A DNA stretch of 64,000 nt from Lachnospiraceae bacterium (GTDB taxonomy: Bacteria > Bacillota > Clostridia > Lachnospirales > Lachnospiraceae): contig JAILPS010000033.1 of the NCBI GenBank assembly GCA_024699325.1, forward strand, positions 1 to 64,000. The letters run 5' to 3'. How positions within the stretch are numbered: position 1 is the first letter of the stretch; each line of letters opens with the position of its first letter. The translations under genes and the position numbers were made by a program. The notes below the pieces were generated by a model. That model was not told the DNA's origin. It saw nothing but the letters and a program-made list of their open reading frames with translations, and made no database searches. This document shows positions 25,363 to 33,867 of the stretch, one piece after another.

Positions 25363-26178
25363 CTATCTATTTCTAGCTAAAACCTTCTCGAATTTCACAC
25401 CATATGGATGGTTGGGATCGCTGTCGGTCTCCTTAATGCACTCCACTATGAAGTCGCAGCTGTCCTTAATCGTGTCATACATACTGCTTCCGTTTAGGAG
25501 TTTTCCGATGAGGAGACTTGAGAAGATATCGCCGGTTCCGTGGTAGCTCTTCTCCTGTCTTTGGGCGTAGTATTCTGTGATATCGCCCGTGCTCTTGACA
25601 TAGCTCATAGCGCCGATATTAGTTGGATCCGTGCTGACGCCTGTAAGGATTACTGTCTCAGGGCCTAAGTCAGCCAGGCGCTTAACCATCTCTATGTATT
25701 CGTCCCTCTTCATATCCTCCCTGTAGTCCTCCCCTAAGAGAAATGCGGCCTCAGTGATGTTGGGAAGGATGATATCCGCCTCACGGACAAGACTCTTCAT
25801 ACCCTCAACTATCTCCGGGCCAAGTGCCGGATAGAGCTTGCCGTGGTCTGCCATGGCAGGGTCAACATAGAGCTTGCCGCCAGGATTTAACATGCTCCTC
25901 ATGTCCTTGATCATGTCAAACTGTCTCGCATCACCTATGTAGCCTGTGTAGATGCCGTCGAAGGTTATATTCTCCTTCTTCCAGTGATCAATAATCTTAG
26001 CCATCTCCTCTGTCAGGTCTAAAAATGTGAAGCCTGTAAAGCCTCCCGTGTGTGTGCTTAGAATTCCTGAGGGAAGAATAGCCGTCTCCACTCCATATGC
26101 GCTTAATACAGGCAGTGCAACCGTAAGCGAGCACTGTCCGTAACATGAAATATCCTGTACTGAAACTATCTTGCTCAT
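25363..26178 (-). CDS. pdxY: Pyridoxamine/pyridoxal kinase
   Basis: The 271-residue ribokinase-like enzyme phosphorylates B6 vitamers to feed pyridoxal-phosphate salvage. The start SKIVSVQDISCYGQCSLTVAL, the lid HTGGFTGFTFLDLT, YTGYIGDARQFDMI, DPAMADHGKLY, LPNITEAAFLLGE and the anion-hole GTGDIFSSLLIG occur in the usual order, with the catalytic Asp in GTGD. Start 26178 is chosen because AAAGAGG precedes it; a 22-residue upstream extension in frame reads across a likely -10 box (TATAAT, 26210-26215). The gene lies between degV and the EF-Tu-domain-like gene and seems to be its own unit. PdxY versus thiamine-type kinase is decided by the N-terminal motifs. Confidence 0.85.
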   Translation of the reverse strand: MSKIVSVQDISCYGQCSLTVALPVLSAYGVETAILPSGILSTHTGGFTGFTFLDLTEEMAKIIDHWKKENITFDGIYTGYIGDARQFDMIKDMRSMLNPGGKLYVDPAMADHGKLYPALGPEIVEGMKSLVREADIILPNITEAAFLLGEDYREDMKRDEYIEMVKRLADLGPETVILTGVSTDPTNIGAMSYVKSTGDITEYYAQRQEKSYHGTGDIFSSLLIGKLLNGSSMYDTIKDSCDFIVECIKETDSDPNHPYGVKFEKVLARNR

Positions 26179-26281
26179 ACCAAACCTCTTTTCTAAAACT
26201 TTTGACTGTATTATACACGCATCTGGTCTTATTGAAATAACCATTTTTATTATTTTTTATATGGTCAGTTTTGGCATAATA

Positions 26282-26304
26282 ATAGGGAGCATCCCGCTCC
26301 CTAT
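26282..26304 (-). terminator. Hairpin terminator after degV
   Basis: Perfect 9-bp arms ATAGGGAGC (26282-26290) and GCTCCCTAT (26296-26304), ending three bases before the degV stop codon. The T tract after it on the minus strand is weak (ATTATTATG). Confidence 0.65.
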
Positions 26305-26306
26305 AT

Positions 26307-27242
26307 TTACAGATATTTAAATATCTCAGGTCTTACATAGTTTTCAGGCTTACCGCCCAGCTCTCTGTCATAGCCCATGAAGAACATGGCGATGGTGTCA
26401 GGTCCCACATGTGAGCCCGTGCAGTAATCGTATGAGGTGTTTATGACCTCCTTAACCTTCACCTTGTTGGTGATGCGCTCAATCACATACAACGAATCCG
26501 CATAGCTGTCGGCGTGGGCGATACCTATAATCTGCTTCTCAGGCTCCACAATGTTATCTATGACATAGTCAGCCAGCTCGTCTAAAACCTTCTTGCGGCC
26601 GCGGCACTTCTTGTACTGCACGATGAATCCCTCGGCATTGCCTCGAAGTATCGGCTTGATGCTAAGAATGTTGCCAACTAACGCAACGCTTGACTTAATT
26701 CTTCCCGTGTGGGCCAGATATTTAAGATTATCTACCGTAAATGTTCCATTCATGTGGGGAACAGCGCCTGTCAACAGCTCTGCGATCCTGTCGATATCCA
26801 TCCCCTTATCCCTGAACGTCACGGCATATATTGCAAGAATTCCCTGCGCGAGGGATGCGTTGAGTGAATCCACCAGTCTGATCTTGCGGTCCGGATACTC
26901 CTCTGTAAGCTCCTGCGCTGCCAGTCTTGCAGCGTTAAATGTTCCGCTTATGTTGCTGCTCAGAGAAATATATAAAATATCCTCGCCGCCCTTTAATACA
27001 GGCTCAAACACGCTCACAAAATCCGCCGTGTTTATAAGGCTTGTCTTAACCTCTGCGCCGGCTCTTATCTTGTTGTAGTATTCCTTGCCCTTGACGCGCT
27101 CCTCCTCGAGGGACAAATCAGGGTCAAAGCACACTAACTTCTCTCCGTCCACATAGTTTACAAATGATATAACGTTGATGCCGTATTTTCTGACATCCAC
27201 AGCCGGAATATTGGCTCCGGAATCCACAAAAACCTGAAACAT
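26307..27242 (-). CDS. DegV family fatty-acid-binding protein
   Basis: The 311-residue protein is of the DegV/FakB type, which binds a fatty acid and presents it to a kinase for incorporation into phospholipid. The start MFQVFVDSGANIPA, the KTSLINTADF segment (in place of the usual TSxP), DILYISLSSNISGTFNAARL with the Ser-rich ligand loop, VDSLNASLAQGI and the late C-terminal HVGPDTIAMFFMG are characteristic. The ATG at 27242 has GGAGG six bases upstream; an apparent TTG start at 27254 is inside that ribosome site. No FakA-like kinase is in the window. It is cytosolic and has its own promoter. Confidence 0.88.
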   Translation of the reverse strand: MFQVFVDSGANIPAVDVRKYGINVISFVNYVDGEKLVCFDPDLSLEEERVKGKEYYNKIRAGAEVKTSLINTADFVSVFEPVLKGGEDILYISLSSNISGTFNAARLAAQELTEEYPDRKIRLVDSLNASLAQGILAIYAVTFRDKGMDIDRIAELLTGAVPHMNGTFTVDNLKYLAHTGRIKSSVALVGNILSIKPILRGNAEGFIVQYKKCRGRKKVLDELADYVIDNIVEPEKQIIGIAHADSYADSLYVIERITNKVKVKEVINTSYDYCTGSHVGPDTIAMFFMGYDRELGGKPENYVRPEIFKYL

Positions 27243-27272
27243 AACTGCCTCCAATAGAATTACCTATGAGAC

Positions 27273-27301
27273 ATTATATATGGTTTTTAAAACTATGTCT
27301 A
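27273..27301 (-). promoter_or_regulatory. Sigma-A promoter of degV
   Basis: TAGACA (27296-27301), 17-base spacer and perfect TATAAT (27273-27278) on the minus strand, about 30 bases before the ATG at 27242. No terminator separates it from ispF, so some readthrough from ispF is possible. Confidence 0.65.
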
Positions 27302-27314
27302 GGGTTTTTTAAAA

Positions 27315-27851
27315 TTATTTGCCGCTCATGGGGCATGCGCCACATCCCTGTGAAGGATAAACAGGGGCGTCCAAATCCCTCATCTCATAGAGCATGGCAA
27401 CGGCCTGGCTTGAGATGCCAAGTCCCTGTCCTGTGAAGCCCAAGCCCTCCTCGGTTGTGGCCTTCACATTGACCTGCTCCACATCAATCTTAAGGGCTCT
27501 GGCGATATTCTCCCTCATCTCATCCCTGTAGGGCGCCATCTTAGGCTTCTGCGCGATTATGGTGGCGTCGATATTGCCGATCACATAGCCCCTGTCTGAG
27601 AGAAGTCTTCCGACCTCCTCCATAAGCTTTAAGCTGTCAGCATCCTTATACTTAATGTCCGTGTCCGGGAAATGTTTTCCGATATCCCCCATGGCTGCGG
27701 CTCCGAGAAGCGCATCCATCACAGCGTGAAGCAAAACATCTGCGTCAGAGTGTCCAACCAATCCCAGCTCATATGGAATCTCCACTCCTCCGATTATAAG
27801 TTTTCTATTCTCTCCTAGTTTATGAACATCATAGCCCATTCCTACTCTCAT
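27315..27851 (-). CDS. ispF: 2-C-methyl-D-erythritol 2,4-cyclodiphosphate synthase with cysteine-containing tail
   Basis: The 178-residue trimeric enzyme of the MEP isoprenoid pathway makes the cyclic diphosphate from CDP-ME 2-phosphate. [12 protein letters not shown] carries the zinc ligands D and [31 protein letters not shown] follows with the second zinc His, then [11 protein letters not shown] and [20 protein letters not shown]. Start 27851 has GGAGG at ideal distance. A longer frame upstream (to 27974) runs into the tRNA-Met gene and is not real. The tail after the usual end ([18 protein letters not shown]) carries a CGAC pair not needed by the enzyme. No ispD is adjacent. Confidence 0.94.
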   Translation of the reverse strand: MRVGMGYDVHKLGENRKLIIGGVEIPYELGLVGHSDADVLLHAVMDALLGAAAMGDIGKHFPDTDIKYKDADSLKLMEEVGRLLSDRGYVIGNIDATIIAQKPKMAPYRDEMRENIARALKIDVEQVNVKATTEEGLGFTGQGLGISSQAVAMLYEMRDLDAPVYPSQGCGACPMSGK

Positions 27852-27879
27852 AACAAACCTCCAAAAATATAGTTTAATC

Positions 27880-27908
27880 AATATATCACATGAGGCGACA
27901 TATTTCAA
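27880..27908 (-). promoter_or_regulatory. Sigma-A promoter of ispF
   Basis: TTGAAA (27903-27908), 17-base spacer and TATATT (27880-27885) on the minus strand, directly after the tRNA terminator and about 30 bases before the ispF ATG. Confidence 0.7.
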
Positions 27909-27910
27909 CA

Positions 27911-27939
27911 AAACAAAAGACCACCGAAATTCGGTGGTC
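27911..27939 (-). terminator. Rho-independent terminator of the tRNA operon
   Basis: Perfect 10-bp arms GACCACCGAA (27919-27928) and TTCGGTGGTC (27930-27939) with a single unpaired loop base in the strict match, so the top pairs must open. On the minus strand TTTTGTTTTG follows. It starts six bases past tRNA-Met. Confidence 0.9.
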
Positions 27940-27944
27940 TTAAG

Positions 27945-28018
27945 TAGCGGAGAGGAGATTCGAACTCTTGACACTACGGGTATGAACCGTATGCTCTAGC
28001 CAACTGAGCTACTCCGCC
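27945..28018 (-). tRNA. tRNA-Met (CAT), elongator type
   Basis: A 74-nt cloverleaf on the minus strand: acceptor GGCGGAG...CTCCGCT with discriminator A, D-arm GTAGCTCAGTTGGCTAGAGC, anticodon loop GTTCATACC with anticodon CAT, and T-loop AGTTCGAAT. The sequence matches elongator tRNA-Met of Firmicutes rather than the initiator or the Ile2 type. The 3-prime CCA is not encoded. It is the second gene of a two-tRNA operon, 15 bases after tRNA-Val. Confidence 0.95.
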
Positions 28019-28033
28019 ATAGTCGCGAATGAG

Positions 28034-28106
28034 TGGGACCTATAGGGCTCGAACCTATGACCCTCTGCTTGTAAGGCAGATGCTCTCCCAGCTGAGCTAA
28101 GATCCC
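28034..28106 (-). tRNA. tRNA-Val (TAC)
   Basis: A 73-nt cloverleaf on the minus strand: acceptor GGGATCT...GGTCCCA, D-arm TAGCTCAGCTGGGAGAGC, anticodon loop CTTACAA with anticodon TAC, and T-loop GGTTCGAGCC. CCA is not encoded. The sequences just outside both ends (28021-28031 and 28112-28122) are perfect 11-bp complements, so the precursor can close a long stem around this tRNA, probably for processing. Confidence 0.96.
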
Positions 28107-28127
28107 ATGTCCATTCGCGACTTTGCC

Positions 28128-28156
28128 ATTATATGGTATAGTGTCAGAATTGTCAA
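28128..28156 (-). promoter_or_regulatory. Perfect consensus sigma-A promoter of the tRNA-Val/tRNA-Met operon
   Basis: TTGACA (28151-28156), exactly 17 bases, TATAAT (28128-28133) on the minus strand. It is the best promoter in the window. Transcription should begin near 28121, a few bases before tRNA-Val. Confidence 0.9.
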
Positions 28157-28174
28157 GCAATTTTTTAACAAATT

Positions 28175-29947
28175 TTATGCAACTGTCTGAGCTGTGTACA
28201 ACTTGTAGTATGCACCATGTTTTGCCATCAGCTCATCATGTGTTCCACACTCTGTTATGCCGCCGTCAGATATGTACATAATCTTGTCGCAGTTTTTGAT
28301 TGTGGAGAGTCTGTGGGCAATGATAAAGCTGGTTCTGCCCTCCAGCATGGCGTTGAGTCCGGTCTGCAGCGCGCGCTCTGTCTGCACGTCAATGCTTGAA
28401 GTAGCCTCGTCAAGAATAAGAATTCTCGGGTCTGAAATCAGGGTTCTTGCAAAACTTATAAGCTGCTTCTGGCCCTGGCTCAAGAGACTGCCTCGCTCCT
28501 TAACTTCGCTCTCATAGCCGTCAGGCATAGCGCTTATGAAGTCGTCAGCGCACACAACCCTGGCAGCATTTTTAATCTCCTCATCGGTCGCATCGAGCTT
28601 GCCGTATCTTATGTTATCGGCAATGGTTCCCGAGAAGATGAAGCTGTCCTGCATCATGATGCCCATCTGGGATCTTAAGGAGTGCAATGTCACCTTGGAG
28701 ATATCCTGTCCGTCGATAAGCACCTGGCCGGAGTTAAGATTATAGAATCTGGAGATAAGATTGACTATGGTTGACTTGCCGGCGCCCGTAGGGCCAACTA
28801 AAGCCACGCTCTCTCCAGGTTTAACGCTAAATGAAACATTGTCAAGGACGGGCTTGCCCTCCTCGTATGAGAAGCACACATTCTTAAACTCCACCTCTCC
28901 CTTAATCTCAGGAAGAAGTGTGGCGTCAGGTGCGTCGTCAACTGTGACAGGCTCATCCATGGTCTCAAAAATACGCTCAAGATAGGCGATATTGTTGATA
29001 AAGTTGTTGAAGATATTGCCAAGGTTCAGGATTGGCTGCCAGAATCTGGCCGCATATGAAGTCATGGCTACGATTACGCCGACTGTGACCTCTCCTCTGC
29101 CGATGACAAGCAGTCCCACAAGGTAGAGCGCTGCTCTTACGCCTACAGAGACATTGTCAATGCTCGGCCATACAAGGTTGGAATACTTGACTGCCTCGTA
29201 CCACGCCTCACGGCACTGTCCTGATAAATCCGCAAATATCTTCTCGTTTTCGTCCTCTCTCGCGAAGGCTCTGGTAACTCTGGCACCTGTGATATTCTCC
29301 TGCAGATAGCCGTTTAGGTTGGAGTTTTTGTTTGAAACCTTCTGCCATGCCCTTCTCTGATGGTTTTTGATATAGCCCATGATGAGCATGAGAACAGGCA
29401 CGCCGGCAAGCACAACCAGGCTTAGGCTCACGTCCACCATAAACATGAAGATCACGATGAAAACCATGTTGATGCACTCAAGGATTACGTTGATGATACC
29501 GTTTGAGAGCATATCTGAGACAGAGTTTACATAGTTTACAACTCTAATCTGGATCTTGCCGTGTGGTCTGTCATCAAAATACTGGAAGGACAGCTTCTGA
29601 AGATGTCCGAACAGATCTCTTCTGATGTCAAATATTATGTTCTGACCCACAATATTCATGATTCTGGATCTTACAGCCGAAAAAGTGACGCTCACAAGAT
29701 AGATTCCTATAAGCATTGCGCCCAGAAGAACCAGCTCCTGCTTATTCTTCTCAGGTATCGTCACATCCAGCGCGTGCTGTGTGACCATTGGCGCAAGCAA
29801 ACCTGTTCCCGCGGCTACTGCCGACAAAAGCAGGGCGCAGATCATCTGTTTAGCGTATTTCTTGATATATACAGAGGCTCTCAGCAAATGTCTGAAGTCA
29901 AATGGCTTCTCAAGTTTTTCGTCCTGACCATAGGTATTTCTTGCCAT
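28175..29947 (-). CDS. ABC exporter half, catalytic Walker B with altered signature
   Basis: The 590-residue type IV ABC exporter half has six transmembrane helices (to about 320), with the coupling segment DLFGHLQKLSFQYFD, then an ATPase domain: Walker A GPTGAGKST, Q-loop MMQDSFIFSG, signature LLSQGQKQ, Walker B ILILDEATSSID, and H-loop IIAHRLST. The signature reads LSQGQ instead of LSGGQ while the catalytic Glu is intact. This is the TM288-like half of heterodimeric exporters with one degenerate site. Its ATG shares one base with the stop of the upstream half (TAATG). Cargo is unknown; relatives export drugs or peptides. Confidence 0.9.
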   Translation of the reverse strand: MARNTYGQDEKLEKPFDFRHLLRASVYIKKYAKQMICALLLSAVAAGTGLLAPMVTQHALDVTIPEKNKQELVLLGAMLIGIYLVSVTFSAVRSRIMNIVGQNIIFDIRRDLFGHLQKLSFQYFDDRPHGKIQIRVVNYVNSVSDMLSNGIINVILECINMVFIVIFMFMVDVSLSLVVLAGVPVLMLIMGYIKNHQRRAWQKVSNKNSNLNGYLQENITGARVTRAFAREDENEKIFADLSGQCREAWYEAVKYSNLVWPSIDNVSVGVRAALYLVGLLVIGRGEVTVGVIVAMTSYAARFWQPILNLGNIFNNFINNIAYLERIFETMDEPVTVDDAPDATLLPEIKGEVEFKNVCFSYEEGKPVLDNVSFSVKPGESVALVGPTGAGKSTIVNLISRFYNLNSGQVLIDGQDISKVTLHSLRSQMGIMMQDSFIFSGTIADNIRYGKLDATDEEIKNAARVVCADDFISAMPDGYESEVKERGSLLSQGQKQLISFARTLISDPRILILDEATSSIDVQTERALQTGLNAMLEGRTSFIIAHRLSTIKNCDKIMYISDGGITECGTHDELMAKHGAYYKLYTAQTVA

Positions 29948-31716
29948 TATGCCACACCTCCATTCTGAAGTTTTACAAGCTCATAGTAGTAGCCCTTTTT
30001 GGCAACTAACTCGTCATGAGTTCCCTGCTCCGTAATCTGACCGTTTCTCAATATAAATATCTGGTCAGCGTCCTTGGTTGAGGAGATTCTCTGGGCGATT
30101 ATGATCTTGGTGCAAGGAAAGCTCAGATTTCTAAGGCTCTCCTGAATATTCTTCTCGGTCTCCATATCGACCGCACTTGTTGTATCGTCAAGTATCAGAA
30201 TTGAGGGCTCGATTGCGAGGGCTCTCGCAAGGGAAATTCTCTGCTTCTGACCTCCGGAGAGACCCACGCCTCTCTCGCCTATGATGGTTCCATAGCCCTC
30301 GGGAAGCTCCTCTATAAACTCCCTGGCAGCGGCGTGCTTGGCATATCTTCTGACCCTGCTCTCAGGCATGTCGATATCGCCGTAGGCGATATTGCCGTCG
30401 ATTGAGTCTGAATACAGGAGCACATCCTGGGTAGCCAGTCCGATATTCTTCCTGAGCTGCTCCTGCTTAAGGTCTCTTATATCCACGCCGTCAATTCTCA
30501 CACTTCCCTCTGAAGGGTCGTAGAATCTTGGAATCAGCTGGATAAGAGAGGTTTTGCCGCTTCCGGTCTCGCCCATGATTGCGATGGTCTGGCCGGGCTT
30601 GATATGCATATTTAAATCCCTGATAATCGGGAGCTTATCGTATGAAAATGACACATGGTCAAACACGATATCGCCCTCAAATCTTCCGGGGTGATCTATG
30701 GCATCAGCCTTATCCACAACTACAGGCTCAGCCATGTCAAGCTCTATAATCTTGGCGCTTGCAGCTGAGAAGCGCTGGAATTCATTTAAGACATTGCCCA
30801 AGCTTCGCATAGGGTTTGCAAGAGCCCATGTGAGCGTTGAAAATGCCACATACTGTCCGCTTGTGAGTCTTCCGTCGATCATGGCGATACCGCCTACGAT
30901 TAAGAGGATTACAGGGAGCATGTTGGCCACCATTTCAATAAAGGGGAAGAATGTGAGCCATGTGAGCACAGTCTTCTTGTTAGCCTTAGAGTACTCTGTG
31001 TTCGCCTCTTTAAACTTCGCAATCTCATAGTCCTCTCTTGCAAATGCTCTTACGACTCTGTTTCCTGAGATATTTTCCTGTGTGGCTGTGTTCATGAGGC
31101 TTAAGCGCTCACGGAGAGCCTCGTGCATGGGCTTAACCCTGTTGCGGAATGCCCCCGTAAGTATCATGATTACAGGCGCAGTGATCAAAAGACATGCAGC
31201 GACCTGCACATCAAGTATCAAAAAGTATACTGCGGCACTTCCAAACAGAACAACGCACTCCACAAGCATTCTGACAACCCACGCGATCATGTGGCGCACA
31301 GCGTCTAAGTCTCCTGTGAGTCTGGTCATCAGATCGCCTGTCCTAAACCTGTCATAGAAGCTCATATCCTGATGCTCAAGCTTGTCGAAAAGCCTGTTTC
31401 TGACCTTATACAGGATATTCTGTGAGACCTTCTCATAGGTCATACACGCACAATAAACTATGATTGTTCTCGTAAATGTGAGAAGAACCATAGCTGCAAC
31501 CTCAACTATCAGAAGTGTTGGATTATTCTCAAGATTGTGGGCTGCATTCTCCCCTGTGAGGAAATCATCCACAATAAGCTGTGAGAAATACGGTACGGTC
31601 AGCTGCATGACGTTGTAAACAACGGTCAAAAATATACCCCAGACATAGAGAAGGCGATTGCCCTCCATCTGTTTTAGCAGCCAGCCAATTCTTGATGTTT
31701 CTGAACCAGTTTTCAT
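29947..31716 (-). CDS. ABC exporter half with Asp in place of catalytic Glu
   Basis: The partner half-exporter of 589 residues. After the six-helix domain (coupling segment RLFDKLEHQDMSFYDRF), the ATPase domain has Walker A GETGSGKTS, signature GVGLSGGQKQR and Walker B LILDDTTSAVD: the residue after the Walker B Asp is Asp, not Glu. Together with the LSQGQ of the downstream half, this gives one intact and one degenerate ATP site, as in TM287/288-type heterodimers. The ATG at 31716 has AGGAGA eight bases upstream; an in-frame TTG six bases earlier is unlikely. Its promoter carries a cre-like site at 31805-31819. Confidence 0.9.
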   Translation of the reverse strand: MKTGSETSRIGWLLKQMEGNRLLYVWGIFLTVVYNVMQLTVPYFSQLIVDDFLTGENAAHNLENNPTLLIVEVAAMVLLTFTRTIIVYCACMTYEKVSQNILYKVRNRLFDKLEHQDMSFYDRFRTGDLMTRLTGDLDAVRHMIAWVVRMLVECVVLFGSAAVYFLILDVQVAACLLITAPVIMILTGAFRNRVKPMHEALRERLSLMNTATQENISGNRVVRAFAREDYEIAKFKEANTEYSKANKKTVLTWLTFFPFIEMVANMLPVILLIVGGIAMIDGRLTSGQYVAFSTLTWALANPMRSLGNVLNEFQRFSAASAKIIELDMAEPVVVDKADAIDHPGRFEGDIVFDHVSFSYDKLPIIRDLNMHIKPGQTIAIMGETGSGKTSLIQLIPRFYDPSEGSVRIDGVDIRDLKQEQLRKNIGLATQDVLLYSDSIDGNIAYGDIDMPESRVRRYAKHAAAREFIEELPEGYGTIIGERGVGLSGGQKQRISLARALAIEPSILILDDTTSAVDMETEKNIQESLRNLSFPCTKIIIAQRISSTKDADQIFILRNGQITEQGTHDELVAKKGYYYELVKLQNGGVA

Positions 31717-31770
31717 AATCAATCTCTCCTGCTCAAATTAACCCCAACCAAAATACAACTTCAATGAACA

Positions 31771-31798
31771 TTTTTACTACTTTTATTATTATTGTCAA
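31771..31798 (-). promoter_or_regulatory. Sigma-A promoter of the heterodimeric exporter operon
   Basis: Perfect TTGACA (31793-31798), 16-base spacer and TAAAAA (31771-31776) on the minus strand, about 55 bases before the ATG. Confidence 0.6.
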
Positions 31799-31804
31799 GC
31801 CTTT

Positions 31805-31819
31805 TTGCAAACGTTTACA
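31805..31819. promoter_or_regulatory. Perfect cre-like operator upstream of the exporter promoter
   Basis: The 15-mer TTGCAAACGTTTACA matches WTGNAANCGNWNNCW at all fixed positions and has a symmetric AAACGTTT core. It lies just upstream of the -35 box, where CcpA-type proteins can activate or hinder RNA polymerase. It suggests catabolite or LacI-type control of the exporter. Confidence 0.65.
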
Positions 31820-31834
31820 ATAAAAAATTTATAA

Positions 31835-31868
31835 ATGAAAAGAATCCCCAAAAATATGGGGATTCTTT
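31835..31868 (-). terminator. Rho-independent terminator after the GT2 gene
   Basis: Perfect 11-bp arms AAAGAATCCCC (31839-31849) and GGGGATTCTTT (31858-31868); TTCATTT and further T-rich sequence follow on the minus strand. Confidence 0.85.
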
Positions 31869-31885
31869 AATTAATTTCGTGCATT

Positions 31886-32932
31886 TTAATTAAAACCAAA
31901 TATCTTCTGACAAATCTTGTATACAAAAAGTGTTGTCTTGCGGCCGAGGGAGCCCTTAAGGTTTACGCCCCAGCCAAGTCCCTTGCCATATCTGAGCTTC
32001 ATATACATCTTCTTATTGTGACACTTGATGTAGTTCCACAGCTCCTTCTTCTTATTCAGACTCTCCTTATCTCCGGCCCTCAAGAGAAGAACTGAGGATA
32101 TAACCGTGATGATCTCAAGGTACTGATACATGTAGTTTCTAAGGCGCTTATTCTCTATCTCGTCCACATTGTAGGCGTCAACCATGAGCTGGTTTACGCG
32201 AATCTGCTGGTCAATCCTGCCGATCATGACCTGCTCGTTGACCGACTGATCCTCTCTTCCGATAAAATATCTGTAGAAATTCACGTCTAAATAGTACATC
32301 TTCTTCACATATGGAAGTGGCGTGTACACATAGAGGTTGTCAACATAGAAGGTGTGCTCAGGGAGCTTAAGACCACAGTCTCTAAGCACTTGTGTGCGGT
32401 AGATTACAGAGTGCATTAAAATGTACTGCCCGACATTAAAGCTTCTGACGTCATCCCATGTGAAATACATATTCCTTGGAAGCGCCTTGTGATATGACAT
32501 AATCTTCTTGTGCTTGGCGTCAACCTTCTCATACACGAAGTTGCTCACCAGCATATCAAGAGGCTCCTCCTCGCCGAGCGAGCTTCTAAGAAACTCCAGA
32601 ATCTTCTTAAATGCCTGGTCGTTGACCCAGTCATCGCTGTCCACAATCTTGATATAGGTTCCCGTGGCGTTCTCGATACCTGTGTTTACAGCGCCGCCGT
32701 GTCCCTTATTCTCCTGATGAATAGCCCTTATGATGTCAGGATATTCGCTCTGAAGTCTGTCGGCAATCTGGGCTGTGTTGTCCTTCACAGAGCCGTCATC
32801 CACTATCAGAATCTCCACATCCGGCCCGCCTGTGAGGACTGTCTCCACACAGTGCTCCATATAGGCCGCAGAATTGTAGCACGGTATCACTACCGTGAGC
32901 AGTTTTTTATGTTCCATTACCTTCTCCCCCAA
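31886..32932 (-). CDS. Family 2 glycosyltransferase
   Basis: The 348-residue GT-A type glycosyltransferase has the N-terminal LLTVVIPCYNSAAYMEHCVE, the UDP-binding VEILIVDDGSVKDNT, NKGHGGAVNTGIENATG and the metal-binding IVDSDDWV (D-x-D type). The C-terminal third holds a positively charged, amphipathic stretch and no clear membrane helix. It probably adds a sugar to a lipid or cell-surface polymer at the inner membrane face. The donor and acceptor cannot be read from the sequence. It lies four bases after the CPBP gene, so the two are co-transcribed and end at the terminator at 31835-31868. Confidence 0.9.
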   Translation of the reverse strand: MGEKVMEHKKLLTVVIPCYNSAAYMEHCVETVLTGGPDVEILIVDDGSVKDNTAQIADRLQSEYPDIIRAIHQENKGHGGAVNTGIENATGTYIKIVDSDDWVNDQAFKKILEFLRSSLGEEEPLDMLVSNFVYEKVDAKHKKIMSYHKALPRNMYFTWDDVRSFNVGQYILMHSVIYRTQVLRDCGLKLPEHTFYVDNLYVYTPLPYVKKMYYLDVNFYRYFIGREDQSVNEQVMIGRIDQQIRVNQLMVDAYNVDEIENKRLRNYMYQYLEIITVISSVLLLRAGDKESLNKKKELWNYIKCHNKKMYMKLRYGKGLGWGVNLKGSLGRKTTLFVYKICQKIFGFN

Positions 32933-32936
32933 AATA

Positions 32937-33794
32937 TTACTCTACTTCCACCAATGCCTTCTTGGCGAATTTATTGATGATTATTATAGACGCAAACAAC
33001 ACAAGCAGCGCTAAAAATGTTGCGGCGATGAGCTGCTGCTCTGAGCCTAAGACAAAGCCGCCGATGGTCTCGTTAGTGCTGAGAAGTGTTGCCATGAAAT
33101 TCGCGCCGCAGTGCAAGAGTATAGCAGCCTTGACGCTCTTGAATCTCTCAAATGCATATGCCAAAAACAGTCCGAGCGCAGTCGCATATAGAAACTGTAG
33201 GAAATTCATGTGGAATATTCCAAAATAAATAGAGCTTAAAAGCGCTGCGAGACTAAAAATACAGTATGTCCTAAGCTTCTTGTAGATGAGGCCTCTGAAC
33301 ATGAGCTCCTCCATAACAGGCGCCAGGATAACTGCTGTAATATATGTGGCAATCAAATCCCCTGAAAGCAAAATCTCCGCCGTCTCTGTGTAGGTTTCCA
33401 CAAGAAGTGAATATAACCCGGACAGTATCAGCACACCGTTGATAAACAAAGCCGCCGCCATGCCGAGAACGAATACCAGAACATAGGCAACAGGATTCAT
33501 CCTAACATGAACAATATTAAATCTCTTGTTGTCCTTAGCATACATCGGTATGAATATGGCAATGCACACCAGCTGTATCACAATGTTCAAATATATCGCC
33601 CAGTCAGACACCTTCTGCGCACAAAGATCCACATATCTGTTTATTTCAGATGACACTGAAGAACCGTTTTCCGATATAACTACAATTCCTGCTATAAAAG
33701 ATGCTCCAAACTGCGCAATTAAGGCAACCACCAGATAGATTAAAAACGGCGTTACAAGATTGATTATTCGCTTTGACCAGTTGTCACTCTTCAT
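32937..33794 (-). CDS. CPBP-family intramembrane metalloprotease
   Basis: The 285-residue protein with about eight hydrophobic segments belongs to the CPBP (CAAX protease and bacteriocin-processing, Abi) family. All three motifs are present: EELMFRG (EExxxR), FGIFHMNF (FxxxH) and HCGANF (HxxxN). These form the metal site in the membrane. Family members process prenylated or secreted peptides, or give immunity to bacteriocins; no bacteriocin gene is visible nearby. It is the first gene of a two-gene unit with the GT2. A TATTAT box at 33826-33831 may be its -10. Confidence 0.9.
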   Translation of the reverse strand: MKSDNWSKRIINLVTPFLIYLVVALIAQFGASFIAGIVVISENGSSVSSEINRYVDLCAQKVSDWAIYLNIVIQLVCIAIFIPMYAKDNKRFNIVHVRMNPVAYVLVFVLGMAAALFINGVLILSGLYSLLVETYTETAEILLSGDLIATYITAVILAPVMEELMFRGLIYKKLRTYCIFSLAALLSSIYFGIFHMNFLQFLYATALGLFLAYAFERFKSVKAAILLHCGANFMATLLSTNETIGGFVLGSEQQLIAATFLALLVLFASIIIINKFAKKALVEVE

Positions 33795-33867
33795 TTTTCA
33801 ATCCCTTTCCAAAAAATCAAAACCTATAATAACACATATTATGCGAAAATGGAACGAAAAAAAGCTT

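Noticed and set aside
27852..27974. N-terminal extension of the ispF frame
   Set aside because: It runs through the ispF promoter, the tRNA terminator and the 3' end of tRNA-Met; the ATG at 27851 has a proper ribosome site.
31809..31816. AAACGTTT as a chance palindrome
   Set aside because: I considered discarding it, but the full 15-base cre match and the promoter position argue for a real site, so it is kept as a feature.
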